Shown in pieces: positions 9,021-17,132 of a stretch of DNA of 64,000 nt. The DNA comes from Antarctobacter albus. GTDB taxonomy: Bacteria > Pseudomonadota > Alphaproteobacteria > Rhodobacterales > Rhodobacteraceae. The notes below the pieces were generated by a model. The model did not search any database. It saw nothing but the letters and a program-made list of their open reading frames with translations, and was not told the DNA's origin. Both the position numbers and the translations under genes were made by a program. The stretch is taken from NCBI RefSeq assembly GCF_900101505.1, contig NZ_FMZI01000009.1, positions 161,902 to 225,901 on the forward strand, read 5' to 3'. Numbering within the stretch: position 1 is the stretch's first letter; the number at the start of each line of letters is the position of its first letter.

Positions 9021-10427
9021 TCACAGCACGAAATCATCCGCCGTCAGCCCGGTGACATTCGCCACGCGGATCTCGGCATCGGCGATGCCGTCGCCATCGT
9101 TGTCGAGCTGCACGATGGTCGAGCCGGTGGCGGTTTCCAGCAGACGCAGTTCGGGATTGCCCGAGGGCGCAAACCCGGCCGTGCCACGGAACTCGAAAAC
9201 GCCGGGGGACAGGCCGGCGACGACGATCAGATCGATGCCCGGCTCAAAGTCCAGAATCTGGTCGCGGTTGGCACCGGGCACCGTATTGGCCGCCGCGCGG
9301 AACACGAATTGGTCCGCCCCGGTGCCTCCCGTCAGAAAATCGCGCCCCGGACCCCCGGCCAGTTCATCCTCGCCGGAGCGGCCTCGCAGGATGTCGTTGC
9401 CATCATCCCCTTCCAGCGTGTCATTCCCGGCGCCGCCGTCCATCGTGTCGTTCTGGCTGCCGCCTTCGAGCCGGTCAGAGCCGTCCTGTCCCACCAGGAT
9501 GTCATCGCCGATGCCGCCTGCCATCGTGTCGTCGCCCGCGTTGCCGGTGATCACGTCGTCATCTGAACCGCCATCCAGCAGATCGTTGCCGTCGCCGCCC
9601 AAGAGCGTGTCGTTGCCGTTGTCGCCGGACAGGTTGTCATCCCCGCCGCGCCCGACCAGCAGGTCGTCTTCCGTGCCGCCCTCCATCGTGTCCGGAGCGT
9701 CCCCGCCGGCGATGGTATCCTCTCCGCTGTCACCTTCGATCACCCCGGTCGCGACTCCGGCGCCGCCTTCGTAACGGTCATTTCCGCTGAACAGCAGGAT
9801 GTCGCCATCGAAGGTGCCGCTGTTGAAAATCCAATCAGCGCCTTCGCCACCCAGGAAGGCCCTTGATGACCCATAGATATAGCCGGCATTGTTTATGACA
9901 GAGCCGCCTGTCTGGCCCACGTTGGCGTTGACGATGATACCGGTTCCCGTTGTCCCGATGATTTCGCCGGTGTTCACGACACGTACCGTCGTGTTGCCGG
10001 ATGCCAGGATGATTCCGCTGCCGTCGGCATGAATGCGCCCGCTGTTCGAGATCCGACTGGCTATGCTTCCATCTGACTCGGTGACGATGATGCCGCTGCT
10101 GCCCGCAAGGATCGTACCTGCATTGTCCAGCTCGAAGTTTTCTGACACGTCGCCGGCCACGGCGTTTCCGTTCAACGAAATGATCGTCGCATTCGGACCA
10201 AACAGCATGATGCTGCCTTCTCCGGACATCTCGATGGCCGTCAAGGAAGCGTTGGAAACGGTCTGGACCGACCCGTTGACAGACAGGTAGTTGAGCCCGA
10301 CTCCGGACAGGGTGATGGCCTCGTCGTTCGTGATGATCAGCTCACCGTCCTTGGTGACGACGCCAAGTTCCGCCCCGGTCAATGTTCTTGCGGTCGTGTT
10401 GTAGCCTGTAATGGTGAAATTCGCCAT
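9021..10427 (-). CDS. RTX calcium-binding protein (hemolysin-type repeats), paralog B
   Basis: A 468-residue paralog of the neighbouring RTX protein. Its N-terminal part (about residues 1-230) has VNTGEIIG-, SNSGRIHA- and FNSGTFDG-type repeats like a beta-solenoid. About a dozen RTX nonapeptides follow (GGTEDDLLVGRGGDDNLSG and so on). The C-terminus has RDQILDFEPGIDLI and ends EIRVANVTGLTADDFVL, almost the same as paralog A, so a common secretion signal is likely. The ATG follows GGAGAGAAGG. It has no signal peptide. No ABC/membrane-fusion/TolC genes lie nearby, so export would depend on a type I system elsewhere in the genome. Confidence 0.87.
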   Translation of the reverse strand: MANFTITGYNTTARTLTGAELGVVTKDGELIITNDEAITLSGVGLNYLSVNGSVQTVSNASLTAIEMSGEGSIMLFGPNATIISLNGNAVAGDVSENFELDNAGTILAGSSGIIVTESDGSIASRISNSGRIHADGSGIILASGNTTVRVVNTGEIIGTTGTGIIVNANVGQTGGSVINNAGYIYGSSRAFLGGEGADWIFNSGTFDGDILLFSGNDRYEGGAGVATGVIEGDSGEDTIAGGDAPDTMEGGTEDDLLVGRGGDDNLSGDNGNDTLLGGDGNDLLDGGSDDDVITGNAGDDTMAGGIGDDILVGQDGSDRLEGGSQNDTMDGGAGNDTLEGDDGNDILRGRSGEDELAGGPGRDFLTGGTGADQFVFRAAANTVPGANRDQILDFEPGIDLIVVAGLSPGVFEFRGTAGFAPSGNPELRLLETATGSTIVQLDNDGDGIADAEIRVANVTGLTADDFVL

Positions 10428-10563
10428 TTTGCCTTCTCTCCAATTCGCTCTTCAATACATGCAAGGACCGGATCGCTGCCGATCCGGTCCATCCAGCTTA
10501 ATGCAGGCCGTGCATTGCGTCATGTGAGCGGGGGAAAGCGGCCGATTGATGCCCATCCTCGGG

Positions 10564-11214
10564 TCAGTTCACGAAAGGTGCGGCGTTGCCCCAAAGCTGT
10601 TTCACACGCTGGTCTCGGCCGCATCCGTCGCGGTAGCGTTTGTAGGCGTCGCGTTGCTTGACGATGCCAAACCGGGTGACGATGCGCTGGCTGCCCTTGT
10701 AGTAGTCCTGATGATAATCCTCGGCCCGGTAAAAGCGTTTGGCGGGCAGGATCGGGGTGACGATCCGCTGGCCCAGCGCCTTTTCCGCCTCTGCCTTGGC
10801 GGCTTCGGCGGCGGATTTCTGGGCGGCATCCGTGTAGAAGATCGCGGTGCGATAGCTTTCGCCACGGTCACAGAACTGGCCCCCTGCGTCGGTCGGATCG
10901 ACCGAGCGGAAGAACATGTCGTACAGCTGGCGGACAGAGACCGAGCCGGGATTGAAACTGATCCTGACGGCCTCGTAATGGCCGGTTCCGCCCCGGCTGA
11001 CCTGCTTGTAGGTCGGGTTGGCGGTGCGCCCGCCGGTGTAGCCTGACACCGCCTCGCTTACGCCGCGGACTTTCTCGAAATCCGCCTCGACGCACCAGAA
11101 GCAGCCGCCGGCCACGATGATCTCGGCGGCGCGGGCGGTCTGGGCCGTTGTTCCCAGGCCAAGTGCGAGAAGAAGGCAGAGCAGGGCGGGACGGATGGAT
11201 ACGAGACGGGGCAT
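10564..11214 (-). CDS. msrA: Exported peptide methionine (S)-S-oxide reductase MsrA
   Basis: A 216-residue MsrA, which reduces methionine-S-sulfoxide in oxidised proteins. The catalytic GGCFWCVE motif is at residues 37-43 (nucleophile Cys38). The C-terminal region DGCGRDQRVKQLWG may hold a recycling cysteine. The N-terminus is a clear signal peptide with a hydrophobic core (about residues 7-25) ending TARAA, so the enzyme should act in the periplasm, unlike the usual cytosolic MsrA. The ATG at 11214 has AGGAGG seven bases before it; the frame stays open to 11286, but that start has no support. No msrB is present nearby. Confidence 0.93.
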   Translation of the reverse strand: MPRLVSIRPALLCLLLALGLGTTAQTARAAEIIVAGGCFWCVEADFEKVRGVSEAVSGYTGGRTANPTYKQVSRGGTGHYEAVRISFNPGSVSVRQLYDMFFRSVDPTDAGGQFCDRGESYRTAIFYTDAAQKSAAEAAKAEAEKALGQRIVTPILPAKRFYRAEDYHQDYYKGSQRIVTRFGIVKQRDAYKRYRDGCGRDQRVKQLWGNAAPFVN

Positions 11215-11373
11215 GGCGGGTCCTCCTTTTCCCAAAGCCTGCCCCGGTGCCCCCCTGCCTGGCAATCCACCCCGAGAGGGTCTCACCCGAAGGTGAGCGA
11301 GACGTGACTTTTCTCGAAAAAATTCATCCGTGCTGAAACTTTTTCGGAGAGGGTTCGTGATTCAGGGCACCAC

Positions 11374-11399
11374 ACGCCGAAAAACAACTTTGTCGGCGT
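11374..11399 (+). other. Hairpin in the leader of the small exported protein gene
   Basis: A 7-bp perfect stem ACGCCGA/TCGGCGT with a 12-base A-rich loop lies 23 bases before the start codon, just ahead of the RBS GGGAGA. It may affect mRNA stability or translation. The rest of the 208-base gap back to msrA holds two smaller stems (CTCACC/GGTGAG at 11282-11297 and CGAGA/TCTCG at 11298-11316) and no gene. Confidence 0.35.
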
Positions 11400-11422
11400 A
11401 GAGTAGAACTGGGAGAAAATGT

Positions 11423-11836
11423 ATGAATTTCAAGATTATGACCGCCGCTCTCATCTGTGTCGCAGGCACTGCCTTTGCCGGCGGCCACGGCATGGCCCCG
11501 ATGGTCGAAGCCGCTGACCAGAGCGTTGCAGAGGGCACCGTTTCCGCGTCCAAGGTTGTCGCGCCCGCCAACGGCTGGCTGGTGGTGCACCGTACCGGCG
11601 AAGACATGAAACCGGGCCCGGTTGTCGGCCATGCGCCGCTGCGCAAGGGCGAGAACATGGATGTCGCCGCGATCCTGACCGAGGAAGTCGCCGCCGGTGA
11701 CATGCTGATGCTCATGGTTCACGGCGAAGACGGTGGCATGACCACCGGTATCTTCGAATACACGCTGGGCGCCAAGGAAGACGGCCCGATCCGCATGGAC
11801 GGCAACCTGGTGATGACCACCATCACCGCCCAGTAA
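11423..11836 (+). CDS. Small exported protein resembling the DUF7282 domain
   Basis: A 137-residue protein with a signal peptide of about 19 residues ending AFAGG, so it is periplasmic or secreted. The mature part reads as one beta-rich domain: NGWLVVHRTGEDMKPGPVVGHAPL, then LRKGENMDVAAIL, then MLMVHGEDG. This pattern (a value-carrying strand, VVGH, then a GxN(M/V)xV strand and a MHxDxG-like strand) resembles DUF7282, a domain of unknown function. The methionine and histidine content could fit metal binding, but that is only a guess. The start follows GGGAGA. It stands alone and converges with the DUF1810 gene. Confidence 0.75.
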   Translation: MNFKIMTAALICVAGTAFAGGHGMAPMVEAADQSVAEGTVSASKVVAPANGWLVVHRTGEDMKPGPVVGHAPLRKGENMDVAAILTEEVAAGDMLMLMVHGEDGGMTTGIFEYTLGAKEDGPIRMDGNLVMTTITAQ

Positions 11837-11895
11837 GGGCTTTCGCCGGGTCACCTCGTCTCAACCCCGGCCCGGCACCTGCCGCAGGTTACACG

Positions 11896-11911
11896 GCAGG
11901 CACGTGCCTGC
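11896..11911. other. 16-bp perfect palindrome
   Basis: GCAGGCACGTGCCTGC is a perfect palindrome without a loop, 60 bases after the small exported protein gene. A shorter inverted pair (ACCTGC/GCAGGT at 11876-11888) precedes it. It may be a protein binding site or part of a terminator region. Confidence 0.4.
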
Positions 11912-11929
11912 GTATTTGGGCACGGTGAA

Positions 11930-11968
11930 CGGCCGCCCAGGTCCCGGTTTCCCGGACCTGGGCGGCCG
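11930..11968. terminator. Strong bidirectional hairpin between convergent genes
   Basis: A 15-bp perfect stem (CGGCCGCCCAGGTCC and its complement) with a 9-base loop cggtttccc lies between the converging small exported protein gene and the DUF1810 gene. The stem is GC-rich and very stable; there is no long T-tract on either side, so it could be a transcription end or an RNA 3' stabiliser. Confidence 0.55.
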
Positions 11969-11977
11969 CCATGCATT

Positions 11978-12403
11978 TCAGGATGCGTTTCCGCCGATCG
12001 CCTCGCGCGTGATCGGACAGCGGGCGCCGTCATACATGCGGTCCAGTACCTCGGCAAAGACCTCCGGCGCGCCGGGAACCGCCTCGAACAGGGTCATGCA
12101 GGACCGCACCTTGAGCGCATCGACAGCGCCAAGGATCGTTTCCGGATCCGTCTCCGCATGGGTCAGAAGGATCTGCGAAACCTCGACCAGCCGGGGGCCA
12201 AGTACCGGGTGGGCAAGATAGGATGCAGCCTCGTCCAGCCCGGACAGCCCGAAATGCCGCGCCCGATGCGAGCGGCCCAGGATGGCCAGCTGCGGAAAGA
12301 CCCACCAGATCCAGTGCGAGGTCTTCCGGCCCGCGCGCAACTCGCGCAGCACGTCGTCCCAGACCGGGGCCTGGGACGTGACGAACTCGGATAGCTCAGC
12401 CAA
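11978..12403 (-). CDS. DUF1810 family protein
   Basis: About 141 residues of a DUF1810 protein, recognised by [28 protein letters not shown], the [11 protein letters not shown] motif and CMTLFEAV near the end. The function of the family is not known; it is a small helical cytosolic protein. No ATG exists near the domain start, and the family begins about eight residues before the AP(V/I) motif, so the TTG at 12403 is the best start. That start overlaps the argG stop by eight bases and suggests translational coupling to argG. Confidence 0.8.
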   Translation of the reverse strand: MAELSEFVTSQAPVWDDVLRELRAGRKTSHWIWWVFPQLAILGRSHRARHFGLSGLDEAASYLAHPVLGPRLVEVSQILLTHAETDPETILGAVDALKVRSCMTLFEAVPGAPEVFAEVLDRMYDGARCPITREAIGGNAS

Positions 12404-13619
12404 GACGCCGCTTGCGTGCCGCCAGCAGGCGCAGGCGCAGGGCGTTGAGGGTGATGAAGCCCTCGGCGTCCTTCTGGTCGTAGGCGCCGGCATCATCCTC
12501 GAAGGTTACATGGGCTTCGGAGTAGAGCGAGTTCTCGGACCAGCGACCGATGCAGCGGACCGAGCCCTTGTAGAGCTTCAGACGCACGGTGCCCGAGACC
12601 AATTGCTGCGAGGTGTCGATGGCCGCCTGCAACATCTCGCGTTCCGGCGAGTACCAGAAACCGTTGTAGATCAGTTCCGCGTAGCGCGGCATCAGGCTGT
12701 CCTTGAGGTGGCCCGCGCCGCTGTCCAGCGTGATCTGTTCGATGCCGCGGTGTGCCTCGAGCAGGATGGTGCCGCCGGGGGTTTCGTAGATGCCGCGCGA
12801 CTTCATGCCGACAAAGCGGTTCTCGACGAAATCCAGCCGCCCGATGCCGTGGGTGCGACCATAGTCGTTCAGCTTGGTCAGGATCGTGGCGGGGGACATG
12901 GCCTCGCCGTTGATGGCCACGGCGTCGCCCTTTTCAAAGGTGATCTCGATCACCTCGGGCGTGTCGGGCGCGTCCTCGGGGTTCACGGTGCGCAGGTGGA
13001 CGTATTCGGGTGCCTCTTCTGCCGGGTCTTCCAGCACGCGGCCCTCCGACGAGGTGTGCAGCAGGTTCGCATCGACAGAGAAGGGCGCCTCGCCGCGCTT
13101 GTCCTTGGCGATCGGGATCTGGTTCTTCTCGGCAAAGTCCAGCAGCGCGGTGCGCGAGTTCAGGTCCCACTCGCGCCAGGGCGCGATCACCTTGATGTCG
13201 GGGTTCAGCGCGGCGGCGCTCAGTTCAAAACGCACCTGGTCATTGCCCTTGCCGGTGGCACCGTGGGCGACGGCGTCGGCACCGGTTTCCTCAGCGATCT
13301 CGACCAGCCGCTTGGAAATCAGCGGGCGGGCGATGGAGGTGCCCAGCAGGTACAGCCCCTCGTAGACGGCGTTGGCGCGGAACATCGGAAAGACGAAATC
13401 CCGCACGAATTCCTCGCGCACGTCCTCGATGTAGATGTTCTCGGGCTTGATCCCCAGCATCAGCGCCTTTTCGCGGGCGGGCTCCAGCTCTTCGCCCTGA
13501 CCGAGGTCCGCGGTAAAGGTCACCACTTCGCAGCCGTATTCCGTCTGCAGCCATTTCAGGATGATCGAGGTGTCGAGGCCGCCGGAATAGGCGAGCACAA
13601 CTTTCTTGGGCGCTGTCAT
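12396..13619 (-). CDS. argG: Argininosuccinate synthase
   Basis: A complete 407-residue ArgG. It joins citrulline and aspartate with ATP to form argininosuccinate, the penultimate step of arginine synthesis. The ATP-binding P-loop is [15 protein letters not shown] (residues 9-23). Other family blocks are [14 protein letters not shown] and, for substrate binding, [18 protein letters not shown]. The length is normal for the family. The ATG is preceded by AAAGGA. It is transcribed away from the membrane protein gene at 13748 and is followed by the overlapping DUF1810 gene. Confidence 0.97.
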   Translation of the reverse strand: MTAPKKVVLAYSGGLDTSIILKWLQTEYGCEVVTFTADLGQGEELEPAREKALMLGIKPENIYIEDVREEFVRDFVFPMFRANAVYEGLYLLGTSIARPLISKRLVEIAEETGADAVAHGATGKGNDQVRFELSAAALNPDIKVIAPWREWDLNSRTALLDFAEKNQIPIAKDKRGEAPFSVDANLLHTSSEGRVLEDPAEEAPEYVHLRTVNPEDAPDTPEVIEITFEKGDAVAINGEAMSPATILTKLNDYGRTHGIGRLDFVENRFVGMKSRGIYETPGGTILLEAHRGIEQITLDSGAGHLKDSLMPRYAELIYNGFWYSPEREMLQAAIDTSQQLVSGTVRLKLYKGSVRCIGRWSENSLYSEAHVTFEDDAGAYDQKDAEGFITLNALRLRLLAARKRRLG

Positions 13620-13747
13620 GGATCATGTCCTTTGGGGCAGTTTGGCGGGCGGATTAGCCTGTTTTCAGGGAGCCTGCAAGGAAGGGGCGTTGACGCCACC
13701 TCTCGGCGTGCTACCCCCTGACCCGGATTATTTCGGAAAGGTGCGCG

Positions 13748-14488
13748 ATGCGCGGCTGGCAGATTTTCAGACATTCGTTCCGCATGGTGCTCAACAACCT
13801 CGAAGCGGCCTTTCGCCTGTCGGCGGTCCTGTACGCCGTGCAGGCGCTGAACCAGGTGCTGGTGCTGCTGGCCGCCCCGGCCGAGGGGTCGGCCGCGACG
13901 GTGATCAACCCGGGCATGGCGATGATGGTTCTCGCGACCTCGATCCTGGCGATTGTCGCCAGCCTGTGGATCGCCGTGGCCTGGCACCGCTATGTCCTGA
14001 CCGGAGAGGAACCCGACGGTGCGGTGCCGCCCTGGCACGGCGGGCTGGTGCTGGCCTACCTGGGCCGGTCGGTGATGATCGCCCTGCTGGTGGTCGTTGC
14101 GCTGGTGGCCGCGCTGATCCCGGTGACGGCGGTCATGGCGATGGCGCCCGCGCTGGGCCTGCCGCTGATGTTGATGGTCGTGGCGCTGGCGGTCTACCTG
14201 TTCTTCCGCTTCGGGGTGATGCTGCCCGCCGGCGCCATCGACCGCAAGATGACCCTGCGCGAGGCCTGGGCCGCGACCGGCAAGGACCAGGAGGCGATGG
14301 TGGTGCTGACGCTGCTGGTGACGGGTATGGTGGTGGCGGTGCAACTGCCCGCGATGCTGAACCCCGACCCGCATTCGCTGATCAACCTTGTCTACAGCGT
14401 CGTTGTCGGCTGGTTCGCGACGATGATCGGGATCTCGGTCCTGACCACGCTCTACGGTGTCTGCGTCGAGGGCCGCGACATCGACTGA
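13748..14488 (+). CDS. Multi-pass inner membrane protein of unknown function
   Basis: A 246-residue protein with about six hydrophobic segments (near residues 22-45, 56-80, 103-127, 133-152, 183-200 and 215-240). A short amphipathic N-terminus, MRGWQIFRHSFRMVLNN, comes before them. The layout, with a conserved-looking DRKMTLREAWAATGKD loop in the middle, is like the uncharacterised membrane proteins common in Rhodobacteraceae. I do not recognise a named family. RBS GGAAAGG precedes the ATG. It is divergent from argG and lies 36 bases before ilvA in the same direction, perhaps sharing its transcript. Confidence 0.8.
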   Translation: MRGWQIFRHSFRMVLNNLEAAFRLSAVLYAVQALNQVLVLLAAPAEGSAATVINPGMAMMVLATSILAIVASLWIAVAWHRYVLTGEEPDGAVPPWHGGLVLAYLGRSVMIALLVVVALVAALIPVTAVMAMAPALGLPLMLMVVALAVYLFFRFGVMLPAGAIDRKMTLREAWAATGKDQEAMVVLTLLVTGMVVAVQLPAMLNPDPHSLINLVYSVVVGWFATMIGISVLTTLYGVCVEGRDID

Positions 14489-14524
14489 CTTGCGCAGGCG
14501 CTGGGCTTGGGTCACTTCTGGGCC

Positions 14525-15751
14525 ATGACACGTTTCCAGGACCAGGCCCGCGCCGCCGAGGCCGCCATGCGCGACGTCTTTCCGCCGACGCCGCTCTTGC
14601 GCAATGCCCATCTTTCCGAACGGTTCGGCGCCGAGGTGCTGCTGAAACGCGAGGATCTCAGCCCCGTCCGCAGCTACAAGCTGCGCGGGGCCTTCAACGC
14701 CATGCGCAAGGCGGAGGGGGAAATCCTCTTCGTCTGTGCCTCTGCCGGCAACCACGCGCAGGGCGTGGCCTACATGTGCCGGCATTTCGGGGTGACGGGC
14801 GTGATCTTCATGCCCGTGACGACGCCACAGCAGAAGATCCAGAAGACGCGGATGTTCGGCGGCGACAGTATCGAGATCCGCCTGATCGGGGATTATTTCG
14901 ACGATTGCCTGAAGGCGGCGCAGGCGTTCTGCGCGCAGGAGGGTGGGCATTTCCTGTCTCCCTTCGACGATGACGACGTGATCGAGGGGCAGGCCAGCGT
15001 CGCGGTCGAGATTGAACAGCAGCTGGGCCGCGCGCCCGACCACCTGGTGATTCCGGTGGGCGGCGGCGGCTTGTCCTCGGGCGTGCTCAGCTATTTCGGC
15101 AATTCGGTGCAATATACCTTTGTCGAGCCCTCGGGCGGGGCCTGCCTGCGCGCGGCGCTGCAGGCCGGGCGGCCCGTGGCCCTGCCACAGGTGAACACCT
15201 TTGCCGATGGCGCCGCTGTGGCCCGGATTGGTGAGCGGACCTTTGACCGGCTCAAGGGCGTGGGCCTGGCCAATACCCTGACGATCAACGAGGACAGGCT
15301 TTGCCTGACCATCCTGGAAATGCTGAACGTCGAGGGAATCGTTCTGGAACCCGCCGGGGCGCTCTCGGTCGATGCGCTGCAGGACCTCGGCCAGGGGATC
15401 TCCGGGCGGACGGTGGTCTGTATCACCTCGGGCGGGAATTTCGATTTCGAACGCCTGCCAGAGGTCAAGGAACGCGGGCAGCGCTATTCGGGGGTCAAGA
15501 AGTACTTCATCCTGCGCCTGCCGCAGCGGCCCGGTGCGCTCAAGGATTTCCTGGGCCTGTTGGGTCCCGAGGATGACATCGCGCGATTCGAATACCTCAA
15601 GAAATCCGCGCGCAACTTTGGTTCTGTCCTGATCGGGATCGAGACCTCGGCGCCCGAGAATTTCGCCAAGCTGTTTGCCCAGCTGGATGCGCAGGGGTTC
15701 ACCTACCAGGACATCACCGAGGACGAGATCCTCGCCCAGTTCGTGATCTGA
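14525..15751 (+). CDS. ilvA: Threonine ammonia-lyase (threonine dehydratase)
   Basis: A 408-residue PLP enzyme that deaminates threonine to 2-oxobutanoate for isoleucine synthesis. The PLP lysine lies in VRSYKLRGAFNA. The phosphate-binding glycine loop is VGGGGLSSG. The C-terminal 80 residues (RLPQRPGALKDFLGLLGPEDD and so on) form one ACT-like regulatory domain, the short biosynthetic form found in many bacteria. The ATG at 14525 is preferred; a TTG in frame 18 bases upstream exists, and neither has a strong RBS. The stop overlaps the ATG of the following SDR gene by one base, which implies coupling. Confidence 0.93.
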   Translation: MTRFQDQARAAEAAMRDVFPPTPLLRNAHLSERFGAEVLLKREDLSPVRSYKLRGAFNAMRKAEGEILFVCASAGNHAQGVAYMCRHFGVTGVIFMPVTTPQQKIQKTRMFGGDSIEIRLIGDYFDDCLKAAQAFCAQEGGHFLSPFDDDDVIEGQASVAVEIEQQLGRAPDHLVIPVGGGGLSSGVLSYFGNSVQYTFVEPSGGACLRAALQAGRPVALPQVNTFADGAAVARIGERTFDRLKGVGLANTLTINEDRLCLTILEMLNVEGIVLEPAGALSVDALQDLGQGISGRTVVCITSGGNFDFERLPEVKERGQRYSGVKKYFILRLPQRPGALKDFLGLLGPEDDIARFEYLKKSARNFGSVLIGIETSAPENFAKLFAQLDAQGFTYQDITEDEILAQFVI

Positions 15752-16560
15752 TGTTTGCCGGGCGGCGCGTTCTGCTGACCGGCGCGGCACAGGGGATCGG
15801 CCTTGCGCTGGCCCGCGCCCTGGCGGCAGAGAGCGCGCGGCTTTTCCTGACCGACAGGGCCGGGCCGGATCTGGACAGGGTCGCGCGGGACCTGGGGGTC
15901 GAGGCCTTTGCCGCCGATCTGCGTGACCCCGGGCAGATCGCTGCGCTTGTCGCGGGCGCGCAGGCGGCGATGGGCAGGGTCGACATGCTGATCTCGAACG
16001 CGGGCTTTTCGCGGGGCGCGATGGAGGGGCCTTGCAGCGCGCCGGATGACCAGTGGCAGGACAGTTGGGATCTGCATGTCATGGCGCATCTGCGGGCCGC
16101 GCGGCTTGTCCTGCCCGGTATGCGGGAACGGGGCGAGGGCTGGCTGGTCAATGTTGCCTCGGCGGCGGGGCTGTTGTCGCAGATCGGCGATGCACCCTAT
16201 TCGGCCAGCAAACATGCCGCCGTCAGCCTGGCGCAATCCCTGGCGATCGAACATGGCGACGAGGGTATCCGCGTCGCTGTCGTCTGTCCGCTGTATGTCG
16301 CGACTCCGCTTTTGGGGTACGGGGTTGGGGAAGAGGACCGGCCCGAGGGCGTCCTGACACCCGAAACGGTTGCGGACCGTGTGTTGCAGGGGCTGAGAGA
16401 GCAGCGGTTCCTGATCCTGCCGCATCCGGAGGCGGCGGAGTTTGCACGGCGCCGGGCCGCGGACATGGACCGTTGGATAGACGGCATGCGCCGCTTGCGG
16501 CGCGGGGCCTTTGCCGACGGTGCGCCGCGTGACCTGTCAGAACTGCACCGCCGCATCTGA
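15751..16560 (+). CDS. Short-chain dehydrogenase/reductase (SDR)
   Basis: A 269-residue classical SDR. It shows the nucleotide-binding TGAAQGIG (residues 10-17), NAG in LISNAGFSRG, and the active-site YSASK motif with the Ser in NVASAAG about 12 residues before. It oxidises or reduces an unknown alcohol or ketone with NAD(P)H. Its start overlaps the ilvA stop (TGATG), so it is made from the same message. There is no known pathway link between ilvA and an SDR here, so the substrate cannot be named. Confidence 0.87.
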   Translation: MFAGRRVLLTGAAQGIGLALARALAAESARLFLTDRAGPDLDRVARDLGVEAFAADLRDPGQIAALVAGAQAAMGRVDMLISNAGFSRGAMEGPCSAPDDQWQDSWDLHVMAHLRAARLVLPGMRERGEGWLVNVASAAGLLSQIGDAPYSASKHAAVSLAQSLAIEHGDEGIRVAVVCPLYVATPLLGYGVGEEDRPEGVLTPETVADRVLQGLREQRFLILPHPEAAEFARRRAADMDRWIDGMRRLRRGAFADGAPRDLSELHRRI

Positions 16561-16598
16561 GCAGCCGGGATTCGCTGTGTCGGGTTGCGCTTTGCCTG

Positions 16599-16934
16599 TC
16601 AGGCGGCAAGTCGACCGGGCAGATCCTGTTCGAACTTGCGCCGCGAGGATTCGAACGTGTCGCGGACCTGTGCCGGGCTGACGGTGTCCGACGCGCCCGA
16701 GGCGGCGGATTTTTCTCCCTTCAGGCACAGTTGGGCCAGTTCCGCGAACCCAAGGTTCAGCGAAGCGCCCTTGAGGAAGTGCATCTGTTCCTCTGTCACC
16801 ACCGGATTCCCTTCGCATTTCTCCAGCGCGACGATGGCGATTTCAACCTCGTCCAGGAACAGGTCGACAACCTCGGCAAAATCCTCGGCGCCGATTTCAT
16901 CGACCAGCTCGTCGACACGCGACCAATCAATCAT
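16599..16934 (-). CDS. Histidine phosphotransfer (Hpt) domain protein
   Basis: A 111-residue single-domain Hpt protein. The phosphoacceptor His52 is in the family motif HFLKGASLNLGF (HxxKGxSxxLG). The N-terminus WSRVDELVDEIGAEDFAEVVDLFLDEV is the typical first helix pair. Such proteins pass phosphate between a hybrid kinase and a response regulator. The ATG at 16934 has AGGAGGT before it; the longer frame upstream is not supported. It is divergent from a receiver-phosphatase gene 198 bases away, a natural phosphotransfer partner. The gap holds no further gene and should contain both promoters. Confidence 0.9.
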   Translation of the reverse strand: MIDWSRVDELVDEIGAEDFAEVVDLFLDEVEIAIVALEKCEGNPVVTEEQMHFLKGASLNLGFAELAQLCLKGEKSAASGASDTVSPAQVRDTFESSRRKFEQDLPGRLAA

Positions 16935-17132
16935 TCCCTGACCTCCTGCGGAAAACACGCCGGTGAAAGAGGCCGTGGCCCCTTTGTGCGCCCTGTCTAA
17001 TCTGCGCAGGTAAAGGCTGCCTTTCCGTTTGTGCCGGGGCGGCGAAGGAATACGGCGCATTTTATCGTTCAGGCCGCGTTAAGGAACGGAGCTTAGAAAC
17101 CGCGGCATTGGAAACGCCAACAGGGGCACGAA

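Noticed and set aside
17079..17097. TTAAGGAACGGAGCTTAG as a CtrA box before the receiver-phosphatase gene
   Set aside because: The second half is TTAG at nine bases rather than TTAA at seven, so it does not fit the consensus.
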